Below are positions 18,682 through 28,157 of a DNA stretch of 64,000 nucleotides, in pieces (the first letter of the stretch is position 1; each line of letters begins with the position of its first letter). Source of the DNA: Muribaculum gordoncarteri (GTDB taxonomy: Bacteria > Bacteroidota > Bacteroidia > Bacteroidales > Muribaculaceae); contig NZ_CP039393.1 of assembly GCF_004803695.1 (NCBI RefSeq), positions 3,162,001 to 3,226,000 on the forward strand. The letters run 5' to 3'. The position numbers were made by a program, and so were the translations under genes. The notes under the pieces were generated by a model. It searched no databases, had not been told where the DNA came from, and saw nothing but the letters and a program-made list of their open reading frames with translations.

Positions 18682-21387
18682 ATGATTAAAAAAATTGTAT
18701 TGTTGATAGGAATGTGTCTGTTGTCGCTTCAGTTATTCGCGCTTGAAGGCAAACGGCTGCTTATCCTTAATTCCTATAATGAAGGTGCGCCATGGGCGCA
18801 GGAAATTATAAATCCTATAATGCGTGAGGTGTCCAATCGCGACGGCTTTCAGGCCGTGGAGGTGGTGCATCTCAACAGCACCCTGATTCATAACGACAAG
18901 GACTTCGACAATATGTCGCGAGGCATATTCGACCGTTTTGTCGACCGTAAGCCCGACTACCTGGTGCTTGTGGGCGACTTTGCGTTCACGCTGCGCGACA
19001 GCATAGTCGAGCGATGGGGCGATGTGCCCATGTTGCTTGTGGTCCAGTCGGAGCAATACGGAATGCGCGACTACTACTACACCTACATCGATGAGAATGA
19101 GGAGATGAATCCCGACCGGCTCTATCCGCTTGAGTCGATTCACGACGACTACAACTTCTCGATAGTGGTGACCCCCAATCTTTACAAGGAAACGGTCGAC
19201 ATGATGGCCTATATGTTCCCCGACATGAACAAGCTTGTATTTGTGGCCGATGCACTCTACCAGAACAGGCAACTGAATCAACAGCTGCGTGAATACCTGT
19301 CGAAGGAGTACCCCGACATGGACTATGAATGGCTCGTGGCCAACGAGGAGAACAGCCGCGCCTTGCAGCAGTATCTCAACAATACCGACCATAACATAGG
19401 AATGTTGTTGTCGACATGGTTCTTTGAACGAATGACCGTGCACGGACATCCGCAGCTGATTGCCGGAGAAGCGAGGATGATATCGGGTGCCCACCGACCG
19501 GTGTTCGGACTGCGTGCCGCCTATCTCAACTACGGAATAACGGGCGGATATTTCCCGTCGCCCGACGAGATGCAGAAGAAGATTCATGCCGGACTGCTTG
19601 ACCTTATATCGGGCAAGGACATGAGAAAGGTGCCGTTCAGGAAGGTGGCCGACTCCTATCCGATTGTCAACTACAACCACCTGATGCGTGACGGCATTCC
19701 CGAAAGCTCGTGTCAGCCCGGCACCGTGTTCATGAATCGCCCCAAGAGCGCATGGGAGTTATATCACACCTACATAATCGCGGGCGGAATCGTGCTGCTG
19801 GCGATTATGGCCGTGATCGTGGCGAGGGTTATGTTCCAGAACCGCAGGATTGCGATGTTGCGCGCTCACGAGCGACTGCTCAACAACATGCCGGTGGGAT
19901 TTTCGCAGGCAAAGGTAGTGCGTGGCAATGACGGCAATGTCGTCGACATCGAATATCACGGCGGCAACGCTATGTTCAGGGAGCTGCTGAAGAAGAACGC
20001 TTTGCCGGGAAAGCCCGACAAGCTCTTTGACGCTGACTTCATCGCCAAGATTGTGGATCGGCTTCTGCACCGCCGCCGATCAGTGCGCTTTTCCTACAAT
20101 TTCCCCTATACCGATGCCACCTACGAGTTTCTGATAAGCATAGGCAGCGAAGTCAACAAGGTGGTGGATGATGTAAACGTGTTTGCCGTCGACATAACCG
20201 AAAAATGCAACGCCGAGCGTGATCTGCGGGAATTTGCCCACAAGCTCGATGTGACGATGAACGTAGCCCACATAATACCTTGGCGCTGGGACATACGCAA
20301 GCACAAAATCATGTGCGAGGCCATGAGAATGCTTCGCCGAAGCCACTACAACGTTACGGCCATGGCCGAGGATGTTAGAGTGATAAACGAGGAGGATTAT
20401 CTGAGTTGCATACATCCCGACGACATGGAGCGCGTGTGCGATGTCTATCGCCGCTTTGTCGAAGGTCGGTTGGAGTATATCAAGATGGAGTATCGCTTTA
20501 TACGCAGGAAGCCGAAGTGTGACATGGTTGAGTGGATTGAGGTGTGTGCCGCCGTGACCGAGCGCGACGACAACGGAATGCCCACGGTGCTGATAGGGTC
20601 GATGCTGCTGATTACCGAGCGCAAACGCCAGGAGGAGATGCTTATTGCGGCGCGTGAAAGGGCTGCCGAGGCCGACAAGCTGAAGATGGCCTTCCTTGCC
20701 AACATGAGCCACGAGATACGCACGCCGCTGAATGCCATTGTGGGATTCTCCAACTTGCTCGCCAAGACTGTCGATGTCGACAAGAAGCAGCGGTTTATCA
20801 ACATTATAAACAAGAACAATCAGCTGCTTCTCAAGCTTATTGGCGATGTGCTGGATATGGCCAAGGTTGAGTCCAACACTCTCGACTTCAACTTCCGTCC
20901 CACCGACCTGAATCATCTGATACAGGAGGTCGACAGCACAATGCGTATCAAGCTCAGCAACGATGTGATGCTGAACTATGTGCTCGGAGCTCCCGACTGC
21001 ATAATCGACACCGACCCCGACCGTCTTAATCAGGTGCTGATGAATCTGCTTAACAATGCGGCGAAGTTCACCACCAAGGGTAGCATAACATTCGGATATG
21101 AACTGCGTGACGATGAGATATATTTCTATGTGCGTGACACCGGAATAGGCATTCCCGACCAGGATGCCGAGCGGCTCTTCTCGCGCTTCACCAAGCTCAA
21201 CAACTTCATTCCCGGCACCGGACTCGGACTGTCGATAAGCAAGAGCATCGTCGAGATGCTCGGAGGCAGCATCGGGGTGAAGTCGGCCGGACATAACCGA
21301 GGCTCGATTTTCTGGTTCACGATTCCCAACAAGCAGGTTTCGGCAATGTCGGAAATAAATGAAATCTATTTTAGAGAAGTAAATTAG
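18682..21387 (+). CDS. Membrane sensor histidine kinase with ABC-type substrate-binding sensor domain
   Basis: The 901 residues begin with a signal peptide or first helix (1-20). A periplasmic ABC-substrate-binding-like sensor follows (about 24-335), starting KRLLILNSYNEGAPWAQE. A transmembrane helix at about 360-382 precedes PAS-like segments (about 395-640, including a VEWIEV type PAC end). HisKA carries the phospho-accepting His677 in NMSHEIRTPLNAIVGFSN. HATPase has NLLNNAAKF, DTGIGIPDQ and GTGLGLSISKS. There is no receiver domain, and the next gene supplies one. The periplasmic domain suggests sensing of a small solute; the ligand is unknown. Confidence 0.85.
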   Translation: MIKKIVLLIGMCLLSLQLFALEGKRLLILNSYNEGAPWAQEIINPIMREVSNRDGFQAVEVVHLNSTLIHNDKDFDNMSRGIFDRFVDRKPDYLVLVGDFAFTLRDSIVERWGDVPMLLVVQSEQYGMRDYYYTYIDENEEMNPDRLYPLESIHDDYNFSIVVTPNLYKETVDMMAYMFPDMNKLVFVADALYQNRQLNQQLREYLSKEYPDMDYEWLVANEENSRALQQYLNNTDHNIGMLLSTWFFERMTVHGHPQLIAGEARMISGAHRPVFGLRAAYLNYGITGGYFPSPDEMQKKIHAGLLDLISGKDMRKVPFRKVADSYPIVNYNHLMRDGIPESSCQPGTVFMNRPKSAWELYHTYIIAGGIVLLAIMAVIVARVMFQNRRIAMLRAHERLLNNMPVGFSQAKVVRGNDGNVVDIEYHGGNAMFRELLKKNALPGKPDKLFDADFIAKIVDRLLHRRRSVRFSYNFPYTDATYEFLISIGSEVNKVVDDVNVFAVDITEKCNAERDLREFAHKLDVTMNVAHIIPWRWDIRKHKIMCEAMRMLRRSHYNVTAMAEDVRVINEEDYLSCIHPDDMERVCDVYRRFVEGRLEYIKMEYRFIRRKPKCDMVEWIEVCAAVTERDDNGMPTVLIGSMLLITERKRQEEMLIAARERAAEADKLKMAFLANMSHEIRTPLNAIVGFSNLLAKTVDVDKKQRFINIINKNNQLLLKLIGDVLDMAKVESNTLDFNFRPTDLNHLIQEVDSTMRIKLSNDVMLNYVLGAPDCIIDTDPDRLNQVLMNLLNNAAKFTTKGSITFGYELRDDEIYFYVRDTGIGIPDQDAERLFSRFTKLNNFIPGTGLGLSISKSIVEMLGGSIGVKSAGHNRGSIFWFTIPNKQVSAMSEINEIYFREVN

Positions 21388-21419
21388 CAACCAAAACGTA
21401 TATAAAGCACAATACAATT

Positions 21420-22313
21420 ATGTCATTTGAATTTGATTCAAAGCCGGCTAAAGTGGAGGTCGATGTGAACGAGTTCATAATGTCGATTGCCGGCGCGGCT
21501 GGCAAGAGTGTGCCTTCGCGCACAATTCTGAATCACGTGCTCGGAGCCATGAAGTGTAAAGTCAACACCGACCCCGAACTGCTGTCGCAGGTCATGTTCA
21601 ATCTTCTCGACAATGCCTGCAAGTTTACCTCGCGGGGCAGCATAACATTTGGCTACGAGATGCTGCCTGATGCGGTATGTTTCTTTGTAAGGGATACCGG
21701 CGCGGGAATATCGGCCGAAAGGCAGATGACGCTGTTTGACCCGACCGACGGCAACAGGCACGGGCTCGCCCTCTGCAAGGACATTGTCGAGTCGCTGCAC
21801 GGAGAAATAGGGGTGGAGTCGGACGGAGAGGGAAAAGGCTCTCAATTCTGGTTCACGCTTCCTGTCGAGGCTGATGAAGATGACAATGAGGAGGCTGAGC
21901 AGCGTGATGTCACGCCCACGCCCGTTTTCGAGAAGCCGCTCGACGCAAGTAGGCCCACAATCCTTGTCGCCGAGGATAACGACAGCAACTACTTCCTTGT
22001 GTCATCGATACTTGAGGATGAGTACAACCTCATCCATGCACATAACGGCAATGAGGCCGTAGAGCTTTTCGCTGAATACAATCCGCATCTTGTGCTGATG
22101 GATATAAGCATGCCCGATATGGACGGATATGAAGCTACATCCATTATACGGTGCAGCAACACCGATGTGCCGATAATCGCCGTAACGGCCTATGCATTCC
22201 AGGCCGACCGCCTGCGAATAATGGATAGCGGCTTCAACGGATACATTTCCAAGCCCATTGACGCCGACCACCTCATGACGGAGATCGCCCGCCTTCTTAA
22301 CAACGGCCGATAG
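21420..22313 (+). CDS. Kinase-like ATPase domain fused to a response-regulator receiver (no HisKA)
   Basis: The 297-residue cytoplasmic protein begins directly with a HATPase-like region (about 1-150) closely paralogous to the end of the upstream kinase. NLLDNACKFTSRGSITFGYE matches NLLNNAAKFTTKGSITFGYE. It has no HisKA dimerisation/His segment, and the G2 box is degenerate: RHGLALCKDIVE replaces GTGLGLSISKS. A linker leads to an intact receiver domain (about 178-295) with phospho-acceptor Asp228 in LMDISMPDMDG and Lys in ISKPID. It starts 32 bp after the kinase gene, so it is likely co-transcribed and may receive its phosphate. Confidence 0.75.
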   Translation: MSFEFDSKPAKVEVDVNEFIMSIAGAAGKSVPSRTILNHVLGAMKCKVNTDPELLSQVMFNLLDNACKFTSRGSITFGYEMLPDAVCFFVRDTGAGISAERQMTLFDPTDGNRHGLALCKDIVESLHGEIGVESDGEGKGSQFWFTLPVEADEDDNEEAEQRDVTPTPVFEKPLDASRPTILVAEDNDSNYFLVSSILEDEYNLIHAHNGNEAVELFAEYNPHLVLMDISMPDMDGYEATSIIRCSNTDVPIIAVTAYAFQADRLRIMDSGFNGYISKPIDADHLMTEIARLLNNGR

Positions 22314-22369
22314 CGGCCGGCGGGCACTGCCCGTGGGCGGGGCTGTGTTGGGCGGCGGGTATAAAGAAT

Positions 22370-22399
22370 GAGGGCGTCAGAATTGATTCTGACGCCCTC
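22370..22399. terminator. Hairpin terminator between kinase operon and tRNA-Pro
   Basis: A perfect 13-bp stem, GAGGGCGTCAGAA (22370-22382) with its complement (22387-22399) and loop TTGA. Flanks are T-rich on the minus side. It probably ends both the kinase operon and the minus-strand tRNA transcript. Confidence 0.7.
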
Positions 22400-22411
22400 G
22401 CTTGCTTATTG

Positions 22412-22485
22412 TCGGGGTGACTAGACTCGAACTAGCGACCTCACGCCCCCCAGACGCGTACTCTAACCAACTGAGCTACACCCCG
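22412..22485 (-). tRNA. tRNA-Pro (anticodon GGG)
   Basis: The minus strand gives a complete cloverleaf. Acceptor CGGGGTG pairs with CACCCCG plus discriminator A. The D arm is GCTC..GAGT. The anticodon stem CGCGT/GCGTG (one GU at each end region) has loop CTGGGGG, so the anticodon is GGG. The T arm contains GTTCGAGTC. CCA is not encoded. Confidence 0.93.
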
Positions 22486-22502
22486 ATTTCTGAAAAGCGA
22501 TG

Positions 22503-22534
22503 CAAAGATACTCACTATTTTTTTACGATGCAAG
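22503..22534 (-). promoter_or_regulatory. Promoter of tRNA-Pro
   Basis: On the minus strand TATCTTTG (22510 to 22503) is a -7 element, with CTTG (22534 to 22531) 20 bp upstream. The tRNA starts about 18 nt downstream. Confidence 0.6.
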
Positions 22535-22617
22535 AAAACGGCCGTGAATCTGTCTAATTTTACTTATTTTAACAGTTGGAGGCCCTTTGTGACGCTTAAT
22601 TGCGGGTGTAAAAAAGA

Positions 22618-22649
22618 TTTGTATATAACGCGTTTTTTTTGTAATTTTG
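22618..22649 (+). promoter_or_regulatory. Promoter of gyrB
   Basis: TTTG at 22618-22621, a spacer of exactly 20 bp, and TAATTTTG at 22642-22649. The leader is about 80 nt and AT-rich. Confidence 0.7.
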
Positions 22650-22735
22650 TTTGCCCTTTTAGGGCGTTTGACTACGCATTCAGCGTTTGCGTAAAATATT
22701 GTAATTCAAGAAATAAAATCTACAATAATAAATTT

Positions 22736-24667
22736 ATGTCAGAACAAAGAGAAGAGTACGGTGCAAGTAGCATCCAGGTCCTTGAAGGTCTTGAGGCTGT
22801 GCGTAAGCGCCCGGCGATGTACATCGGAGATATCAGCGTTAAGGGTCTGCATCATTTGGTGTACGAGGTCGTGGACAATTCAATTGACGAGGCTCTTGCA
22901 GGTTATGCCACACACATTGACGTCACAATCAACGAAGATAATTCAATAACGGTTATCGATAACGGTCGAGGCATACCCGTCGACATGCACGAGAAGGAGC
23001 ACAAGAGCGCTCTTGAGGTCGTGCTCACCGTGCTTCATGCGGGAGGTAAGTTTGACAAAGGTTCCTATAAGGTTTCGGGCGGTCTGCACGGCGTGGGCGT
23101 GAGCTGCGTTAACGCACTCTCGACCTATCTGCGCGCCGAGGTGCATCGCGACGGAAAGGCATACATGCAGGAGTATTCATGCGGAAAGCCCATCACCGAG
23201 CTGAAGATAATCGGCGACAGCACCCACACCGGTACAAGCATAACATTCAAGCCCGACGACAGCATATTCACCGTTACGGTCTATGACTACAACACCCTGG
23301 CCAATCGTCTTCGCGACCTCGCCTTCCTTAACGCCGGCATCACGCTGACTCTTACCGACAAGCGTCAGGTCGACGAAAACGGCGAGTACAAGAAGGAGGT
23401 ATTCTACAGCGAAACCGGTCTTGAGGAGTTTGTACAGTACATCGATTCAAGCAAGGAGTCGCTGATAAATGATGTCATACACCTCACAACCGAGCGTCAG
23501 GGCATCCCCGTAGAGGTGGCATTGACCTACAACACCACCTACAACGAAAATGTATATTCATTTGTCAACAACATCAACACCATAGAGGGCGGCACCCACT
23601 TGACCGGATTCCGTCGCGGACTCACTTCGACCCTCAAGAAGTATGCCGAGGACAGCAAGATGCTCGACAAGGTTAAAATCGACATCTCAAGCGATGACTT
23701 CCGCGAGGGCCTTACAGCCGTAGTGTCGGTAAAGGTGATGGAGCCCCAGTTTGAGGGCCAGACCAAGACCAAGCTCGGCAACAACGAGGTGATAGGAGCC
23801 GTACAGACCGCCGTGAGCGATGCACTGCGCATCTATCTCGAGGAGCATCCCCGTCAGGCCAAGCTGATTGTCGACAAGGTGATACTTGCAGCCACCGCCC
23901 GTCACGCCGCCTATAACGCACGAAAGAACGTGCAGCGCAAGTCGCCGCTTTGTGGCGGAGGCCTTCCCGGTAAGCTCGCCGACTGCTCGTCGCGCACAGC
24001 CGAGGATTGCGAACTCTTCATCGTCGAGGGAGATTCGGCAGGCGGTACAGCCAAGCAGGGCCGCGACCGCACCTATCAGGCCATCCTGCCCTTGCGCGGT
24101 AAGATCCTGAATGTCGAAAAGGCTATGGACCACAAGATATTCGACAACAAGGAAATCACCAGCCTGTTCCGCGCCATGCGCGTCACCATAGGCACCGAGG
24201 AGGATTCCAAGGCCGTGAATCTTGAAAAGCTGGCCTACCACAAGATTATAATCATGACCGATGCCGATGTCGACGGAAGCCACATCGCCACACTGCTCAT
24301 GACATTCTTCTTCCGCCGCATGCGCCCCGTGATAGAGAACGGTTATCTCTATCTTGCAACGCCGCCGTTGTACAAGTGTACGCGAGGCAAGGTCGAGGAG
24401 TATTGCTGGACCGATCAGCAGGTGCAGGCATTCATCGCCGCCAATGGCGACAAGACCAAGGTGATGCGATACAAAGGTCTTGGTGAGATGAGTGCGCAGG
24501 AGTTGCGTGACACTACCATGGCCCGCGAGCACCGACTGCTGAAGCAGGTGACGATAAACGACGCCGCCGAAGCCGACCGTATTTTCTCAATGCTGATGGG
24601 CGAGGATGTTCCGCCGCGCCGCGATTTCATTGAGGAGAACGCCAACTATGCCAACATTGACGCATAG
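22736..24667 (+). CDS. gyrB: DNA gyrase subunit B
   Basis: ATPase subunit of DNA gyrase, 643 residues from the ATG at 22736 (MSEQREEYGASSIQVLEGLEAVRKRP). The frame stays open upstream, but the promoter lies inside that extension, so the longer start is ruled out. GHKL ATPase residues are in DNSIDEALAG and DNGRGIPVD, with KFDKGSYKVSGGLHGVGVS after them. The Toprim domain has EGDSAGGTAKQGRDR and DADVDGSHI, and the C-terminus has RYKGLGEM. Length and order are those of a normal short GyrB. ParE is the alternative, but QRKSPLCGGGLPGKLADC and the overall sequence favour GyrB. Confidence 0.93.
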   Translation: MSEQREEYGASSIQVLEGLEAVRKRPAMYIGDISVKGLHHLVYEVVDNSIDEALAGYATHIDVTINEDNSITVIDNGRGIPVDMHEKEHKSALEVVLTVLHAGGKFDKGSYKVSGGLHGVGVSCVNALSTYLRAEVHRDGKAYMQEYSCGKPITELKIIGDSTHTGTSITFKPDDSIFTVTVYDYNTLANRLRDLAFLNAGITLTLTDKRQVDENGEYKKEVFYSETGLEEFVQYIDSSKESLINDVIHLTTERQGIPVEVALTYNTTYNENVYSFVNNINTIEGGTHLTGFRRGLTSTLKKYAEDSKMLDKVKIDISSDDFREGLTAVVSVKVMEPQFEGQTKTKLGNNEVIGAVQTAVSDALRIYLEEHPRQAKLIVDKVILAATARHAAYNARKNVQRKSPLCGGGLPGKLADCSSRTAEDCELFIVEGDSAGGTAKQGRDRTYQAILPLRGKILNVEKAMDHKIFDNKEITSLFRAMRVTIGTEEDSKAVNLEKLAYHKIIIMTDADVDGSHIATLLMTFFFRRMRPVIENGYLYLATPPLYKCTRGKVEEYCWTDQQVQAFIAANGDKTKVMRYKGLGEMSAQELRDTTMAREHRLLKQVTINDAAEADRIFSMLMGEDVPPRRDFIEENANYANIDA

Positions 24668-24730
24668 TCGAGCGTTACTTATTTGTAAAAATTGACATTG
24701 GACACTAACTAAAATTCATCTATATTAATT

Positions 24731-26995
24731 ATGGCTACAGCACCAAAGCACACCCGACGCAAAGTTACGCGTGAACTATACGCGATGATTGATGATTTTA
24801 TCGACAATCAGGGTAACAAGACATTCAACTACAAGCAGGTGTCGCATGCTCTCGGGGTCGACACCCCACAGGCACAGAAAGCTGTAGCCATGCGCCTTGC
24901 CGAGCTGGAGTTTGACGGCGAGCTGATTGAGGTAACTCCCGGTAAATACAAGGCCCCCAACCGGGGCAATGTGGCTACCGGAGTATTCACCCGACGCAGC
25001 AACGGCAAGAACACCGTGATTCTCGACGGCGACGAAGAGGGCATATTTGTGGCCGAGCGCAACTCGATGCACGCTCTTAACGGCGACAAGGTTAAGGTGC
25101 TTGTCGCTGCCCGACGCAAAGGCGTGGAGCCCGAGTGCAAGGTACTCGAGATTATCGAGAAGAACGATCAGGTGTTCATTGGCGCACTCACTGTCGAGCG
25201 TCACTACGGAACTCTGTCGACCGACTCCAAGTTCCTGGCAACCGACATCTTAATTCCGCGCGGAAAGCTGAAAGGCGGCAAGACCGGCGACAAGGCCATT
25301 GTGCGCATAACCGAATGGCCCGACGATGCAAAGAACCCTCACGGCGAGGTGGTTGACATCCTTGGCCGCAACGGCGAGAACAACGCCGAGATGCACGCCA
25401 TATTGGCCGAATTCGGACTCCCTTACAACTATCCCGAGCAGGTGGAACGTGCTGCCGAGAAAATCGACGCCGGCATAACCCCGGCCGAGATTGCCCGCCG
25501 AGTCGACATGCGCGATGTGACCACATTCACCATCGACCCGCGTGACGCAAAGGACTTTGACGACGCGCTTTCGCTGCGCCGACTGCCCAACGGAAATTGG
25601 GAAGCCGGAGTGCACATTGCCGATGTGACGCATTATGTGCGTCCCGAGAGTGCTCTCGACAAGGAGGCTCAGAAACGTGCCACCTCGGTCTATCTTGTTG
25701 ACCGCGTGGTGCCCATGCTTCCCGAACACCTCAGTAACGGAATATGCTCGCTGCGCCCCGACGAGGAGAAGCTCACCTTCTCCTGCGTGTTTGAGATGGA
25801 CGGTGACGCAAATGTAATAAAGAGCTCGATCTGCCGCACGGTAATCAAGTCAAACCGCCGATTCACCTATGAGGAGGCTCAGGAGATAATCGAAACGGGC
25901 ACAGGCGACTATGCCGAGGAGATACTCGAGCTTGACAAACTCGCCAAGATTCTGCGCCGCCGCCGTTACGAAAACGGTTCGGTGGAATTTGACCGCGAGG
26001 AGGTGCGATTTGACATTGACGAAAACGGTCACCCGGTCGATGTGTTCTTCAAGGTGTCGAAAGACTCCAACAAGCTTATCGAGGAGTTCATGCTGCTTGC
26101 CAACCGCACTGTGGCCCAGCGCATAGGCCAGCCCAAGGATAAGAAGAAGCCCAAGGCATTTGTCTACCGTGTGCATGACAAACCCGACGACATGAAGCTT
26201 GTCGACCTTGCCGCCATAGCCCGCAACTTCGGATACAAGATAAAGACCTCGGGCACCGCCAAGGAGATCAACAAGTCAATCAACAAGATGCTTGTCGACA
26301 TAAAGGGCAAGGGCGAGGAGAATCTGCTTTCGGTTCTTGCCATACGCTCAATGGCGAAAGCCGTCTACTCGACCGACAACATAGGCCACTACGGACTCGG
26401 ATTTGACTACTACACCCACTTCACATCGCCCATACGCCGCTATCCCGACATGATGGTTCACCGCCTGCTTGAGAAGTATCTTGACGGAGGACGCAGTGTC
26501 AATCAGCCCAAGCTTGAAGAGCAGTGCAAGCATTCAAGCGACATGGAGCAACTTGCCGCCAACGCCGAGCGAGCTTCGATAAAGTACAAGCAGGTTGAAT
26601 ATCTTGCCGACCGACTCGGCGAGATGTACGACGGCGTCATTTCGGGTGTTACCGAGTGGGGCCTCTATGTGGAGCTGAACGAAAACAAGTGCGAGGGTCT
26701 TGTCCCCATTCGTGACCTGGCCGATGACTACTACGACTTTGACGAGCGCAACTACTGCCTTGTGGGCCGACGCACCAAGACCCGTTATCGCCTTGGCGAT
26801 GAGGTGAAAGTGCAGGTGGCGCGTGCCAATGTGGAGCGCAAGATGGTCGACTTCGCGCTTGTCGACGACAAGGGACGCCCTGCTGCCGATGACAATGTCG
26901 GAAATAATGTGACGGCAAAGGAGGCGTTGGGCAACAGCGACAAGCTCAAGAAGGGACCGCGCCGCGCCAAGCAGCAACGCACCCGTCGCCGCTGA
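24731..26995 (+). CDS. rnr: Ribonuclease R
   Basis: Processive 3'-5' exoribonuclease of 754 residues acting in the cytoplasm on structured RNA. Domains in order: N-terminal winged helix (about 5-75), cold-shock OB folds (about 80-235), RNB catalytic domain from about 265 with IDPRDAKDFDDALS (metal-binding aspartates), HFTSPIRRYPDMMVHR (about 555), and an S1 domain (about 635-715, GVISGVTEWGLYVEL). A lysine/arginine-rich C-terminal tail, typical of RNase R, ends the protein. It sits 63 bp after gyrB and could be read from the same transcript. Confidence 0.94.
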   Translation: MATAPKHTRRKVTRELYAMIDDFIDNQGNKTFNYKQVSHALGVDTPQAQKAVAMRLAELEFDGELIEVTPGKYKAPNRGNVATGVFTRRSNGKNTVILDGDEEGIFVAERNSMHALNGDKVKVLVAARRKGVEPECKVLEIIEKNDQVFIGALTVERHYGTLSTDSKFLATDILIPRGKLKGGKTGDKAIVRITEWPDDAKNPHGEVVDILGRNGENNAEMHAILAEFGLPYNYPEQVERAAEKIDAGITPAEIARRVDMRDVTTFTIDPRDAKDFDDALSLRRLPNGNWEAGVHIADVTHYVRPESALDKEAQKRATSVYLVDRVVPMLPEHLSNGICSLRPDEEKLTFSCVFEMDGDANVIKSSICRTVIKSNRRFTYEEAQEIIETGTGDYAEEILELDKLAKILRRRRYENGSVEFDREEVRFDIDENGHPVDVFFKVSKDSNKLIEEFMLLANRTVAQRIGQPKDKKKPKAFVYRVHDKPDDMKLVDLAAIARNFGYKIKTSGTAKEINKSINKMLVDIKGKGEENLLSVLAIRSMAKAVYSTDNIGHYGLGFDYYTHFTSPIRRYPDMMVHRLLEKYLDGGRSVNQPKLEEQCKHSSDMEQLAANAERASIKYKQVEYLADRLGEMYDGVISGVTEWGLYVELNENKCEGLVPIRDLADDYYDFDERNYCLVGRRTKTRYRLGDEVKVQVARANVERKMVDFALVDDKGRPAADDNVGNNVTAKEALGNSDKLKKGPRRAKQQRTRRR

Positions 26996-27068
26996 TCGGG
27001 CCGCAACCGGAAGTTGACGCTTCGCGCCTGTCATTAAAAATTGGATTCACTATTAAATTTATACAACT

Positions 27069-28028
27069 ATGAGATTTCTGATAGCCGTAATGTCGATTGT
27101 AATGTTTGTGTTTGCGGCGTGTGCCAACGGAGGCCATGCTACAAATGCAGTCAAGGCCGAATCCTCGCCGGTGTCGACGGTTCCGGCTGTCGAGGAGCTG
27201 CCTTTGCCTTCGGTGCCCTCCACGTTGACGGCCCCCGAGGAGCGTGCCGCCTATATAGTGTCGCATTTTTGGGACGCTATGGATTTCGGCGACACGATAC
27301 GCAGCCACAATCAGGATTTCATGGAGCAGAACTTTGCCAACTACGCGAGCCTGTTCCCCTATACCGACAACGCCGTGCTGGCAACCTGTGTCAGCGACCT
27401 GCTGCGTAAGGCGCAGGCCGACGAGGGGGCCTACAATCTGCTTGCCGACATAGCCGACAAGTACCTCTACGACCCCGAGTCGCCTATGCTCAATGAGGAG
27501 TATTACATCCTGTTTCTGGATGCGATAACCGGTTCCGACTACATGGACAAGACGCGTCGTTCAAAGTATGCCTATCAGCTTGAGGACGCATCCAAGAACC
27601 GTCGGGGACACAAGGCCACCGATTTTGAGTTTGTCGACAGCAAGGGCCGCAAGTCGACGCTGTATGCCGATGCCGACGGCCACAGTTACAGGCTTGTGAT
27701 TTTTTACGATCCCGAGTGCGAGCATTGCGAGGAAACGATTGAGTTCCTGAAAGGAAATCAGTCGTTGAAAAATGCCGTCGCCGACGGAAAGATGAAGGTA
27801 ATCGCCGTGTATGCCGATGGCGACGAATCGGTTTGGGAGGGTGCCAAGGACTCTCTGCCGGCCGAGTGGACCAACTCCTATTCACCCGACGGAGCCATTG
27901 AGGGCGAGGAACTTTACGTGTTGAGAGCCATGCCTACGCTCTATGTCATCGCTCCCGACAACACCGTTGCGCTGAAGGACCCGTCGGACCGCATGGTTGT
28001 CCAATTCATTGAAGAGGCATTAAAGTAG
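27069..28028 (+). CDS. DUF5106 thioredoxin-like lipoprotein
   Basis: The 319-residue protein has a lipobox FAAC (Cys18), so it is probably anchored facing the periplasm. The N-terminal half (about 50-165) is the DUF5106 helical region (YIVSHFWDAMDFGDT), and the C-terminal half (about 175-315) is thioredoxin-like. The redox motif is CEHC in YDPECEHCEETIEFLKG. Related proteins in Bacteroidales are envelope thiol-disulfide oxidoreductases, perhaps reductases for lipoproteins; the substrate is not known. It stands between rnr and der as a single gene. Confidence 0.8.
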   Translation: MRFLIAVMSIVMFVFAACANGGHATNAVKAESSPVSTVPAVEELPLPSVPSTLTAPEERAAYIVSHFWDAMDFGDTIRSHNQDFMEQNFANYASLFPYTDNAVLATCVSDLLRKAQADEGAYNLLADIADKYLYDPESPMLNEEYYILFLDAITGSDYMDKTRRSKYAYQLEDASKNRRGHKATDFEFVDSKGRKSTLYADADGHSYRLVIFYDPECEHCEETIEFLKGNQSLKNAVADGKMKVIAVYADGDESVWEGAKDSLPAEWTNSYSPDGAIEGEELYVLRAMPTLYVIAPDNTVALKDPSDRMVVQFIEEALK

Positions 28029-28157
28029 GCGGAGAGAAACAATCACCTGTCGCCGTTGTTTATAATTTGACATTAAGTCGTTGCACGGCAACAAAATGCG
28101 TGAGCATTGCCGTTATGTGGCTTAAAAATGTTAAATTTGCATTTTAAAATTATTAAT

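Noticed and set aside
20080-21417. Long open frame antisense to the sensor kinase (445 codons)
   Set aside because: Fully overlaps a well-supported kinase with intact motifs on the other strand; no promoter or domain.
22544-22735. N-terminal 64-codon extension of gyrB
   Set aside because: The extension contains the TTTG-N20-TAATTTTG promoter and is rich in Cys and Phe, unlike any GyrB. The ATG at 22736 gives the normal start.
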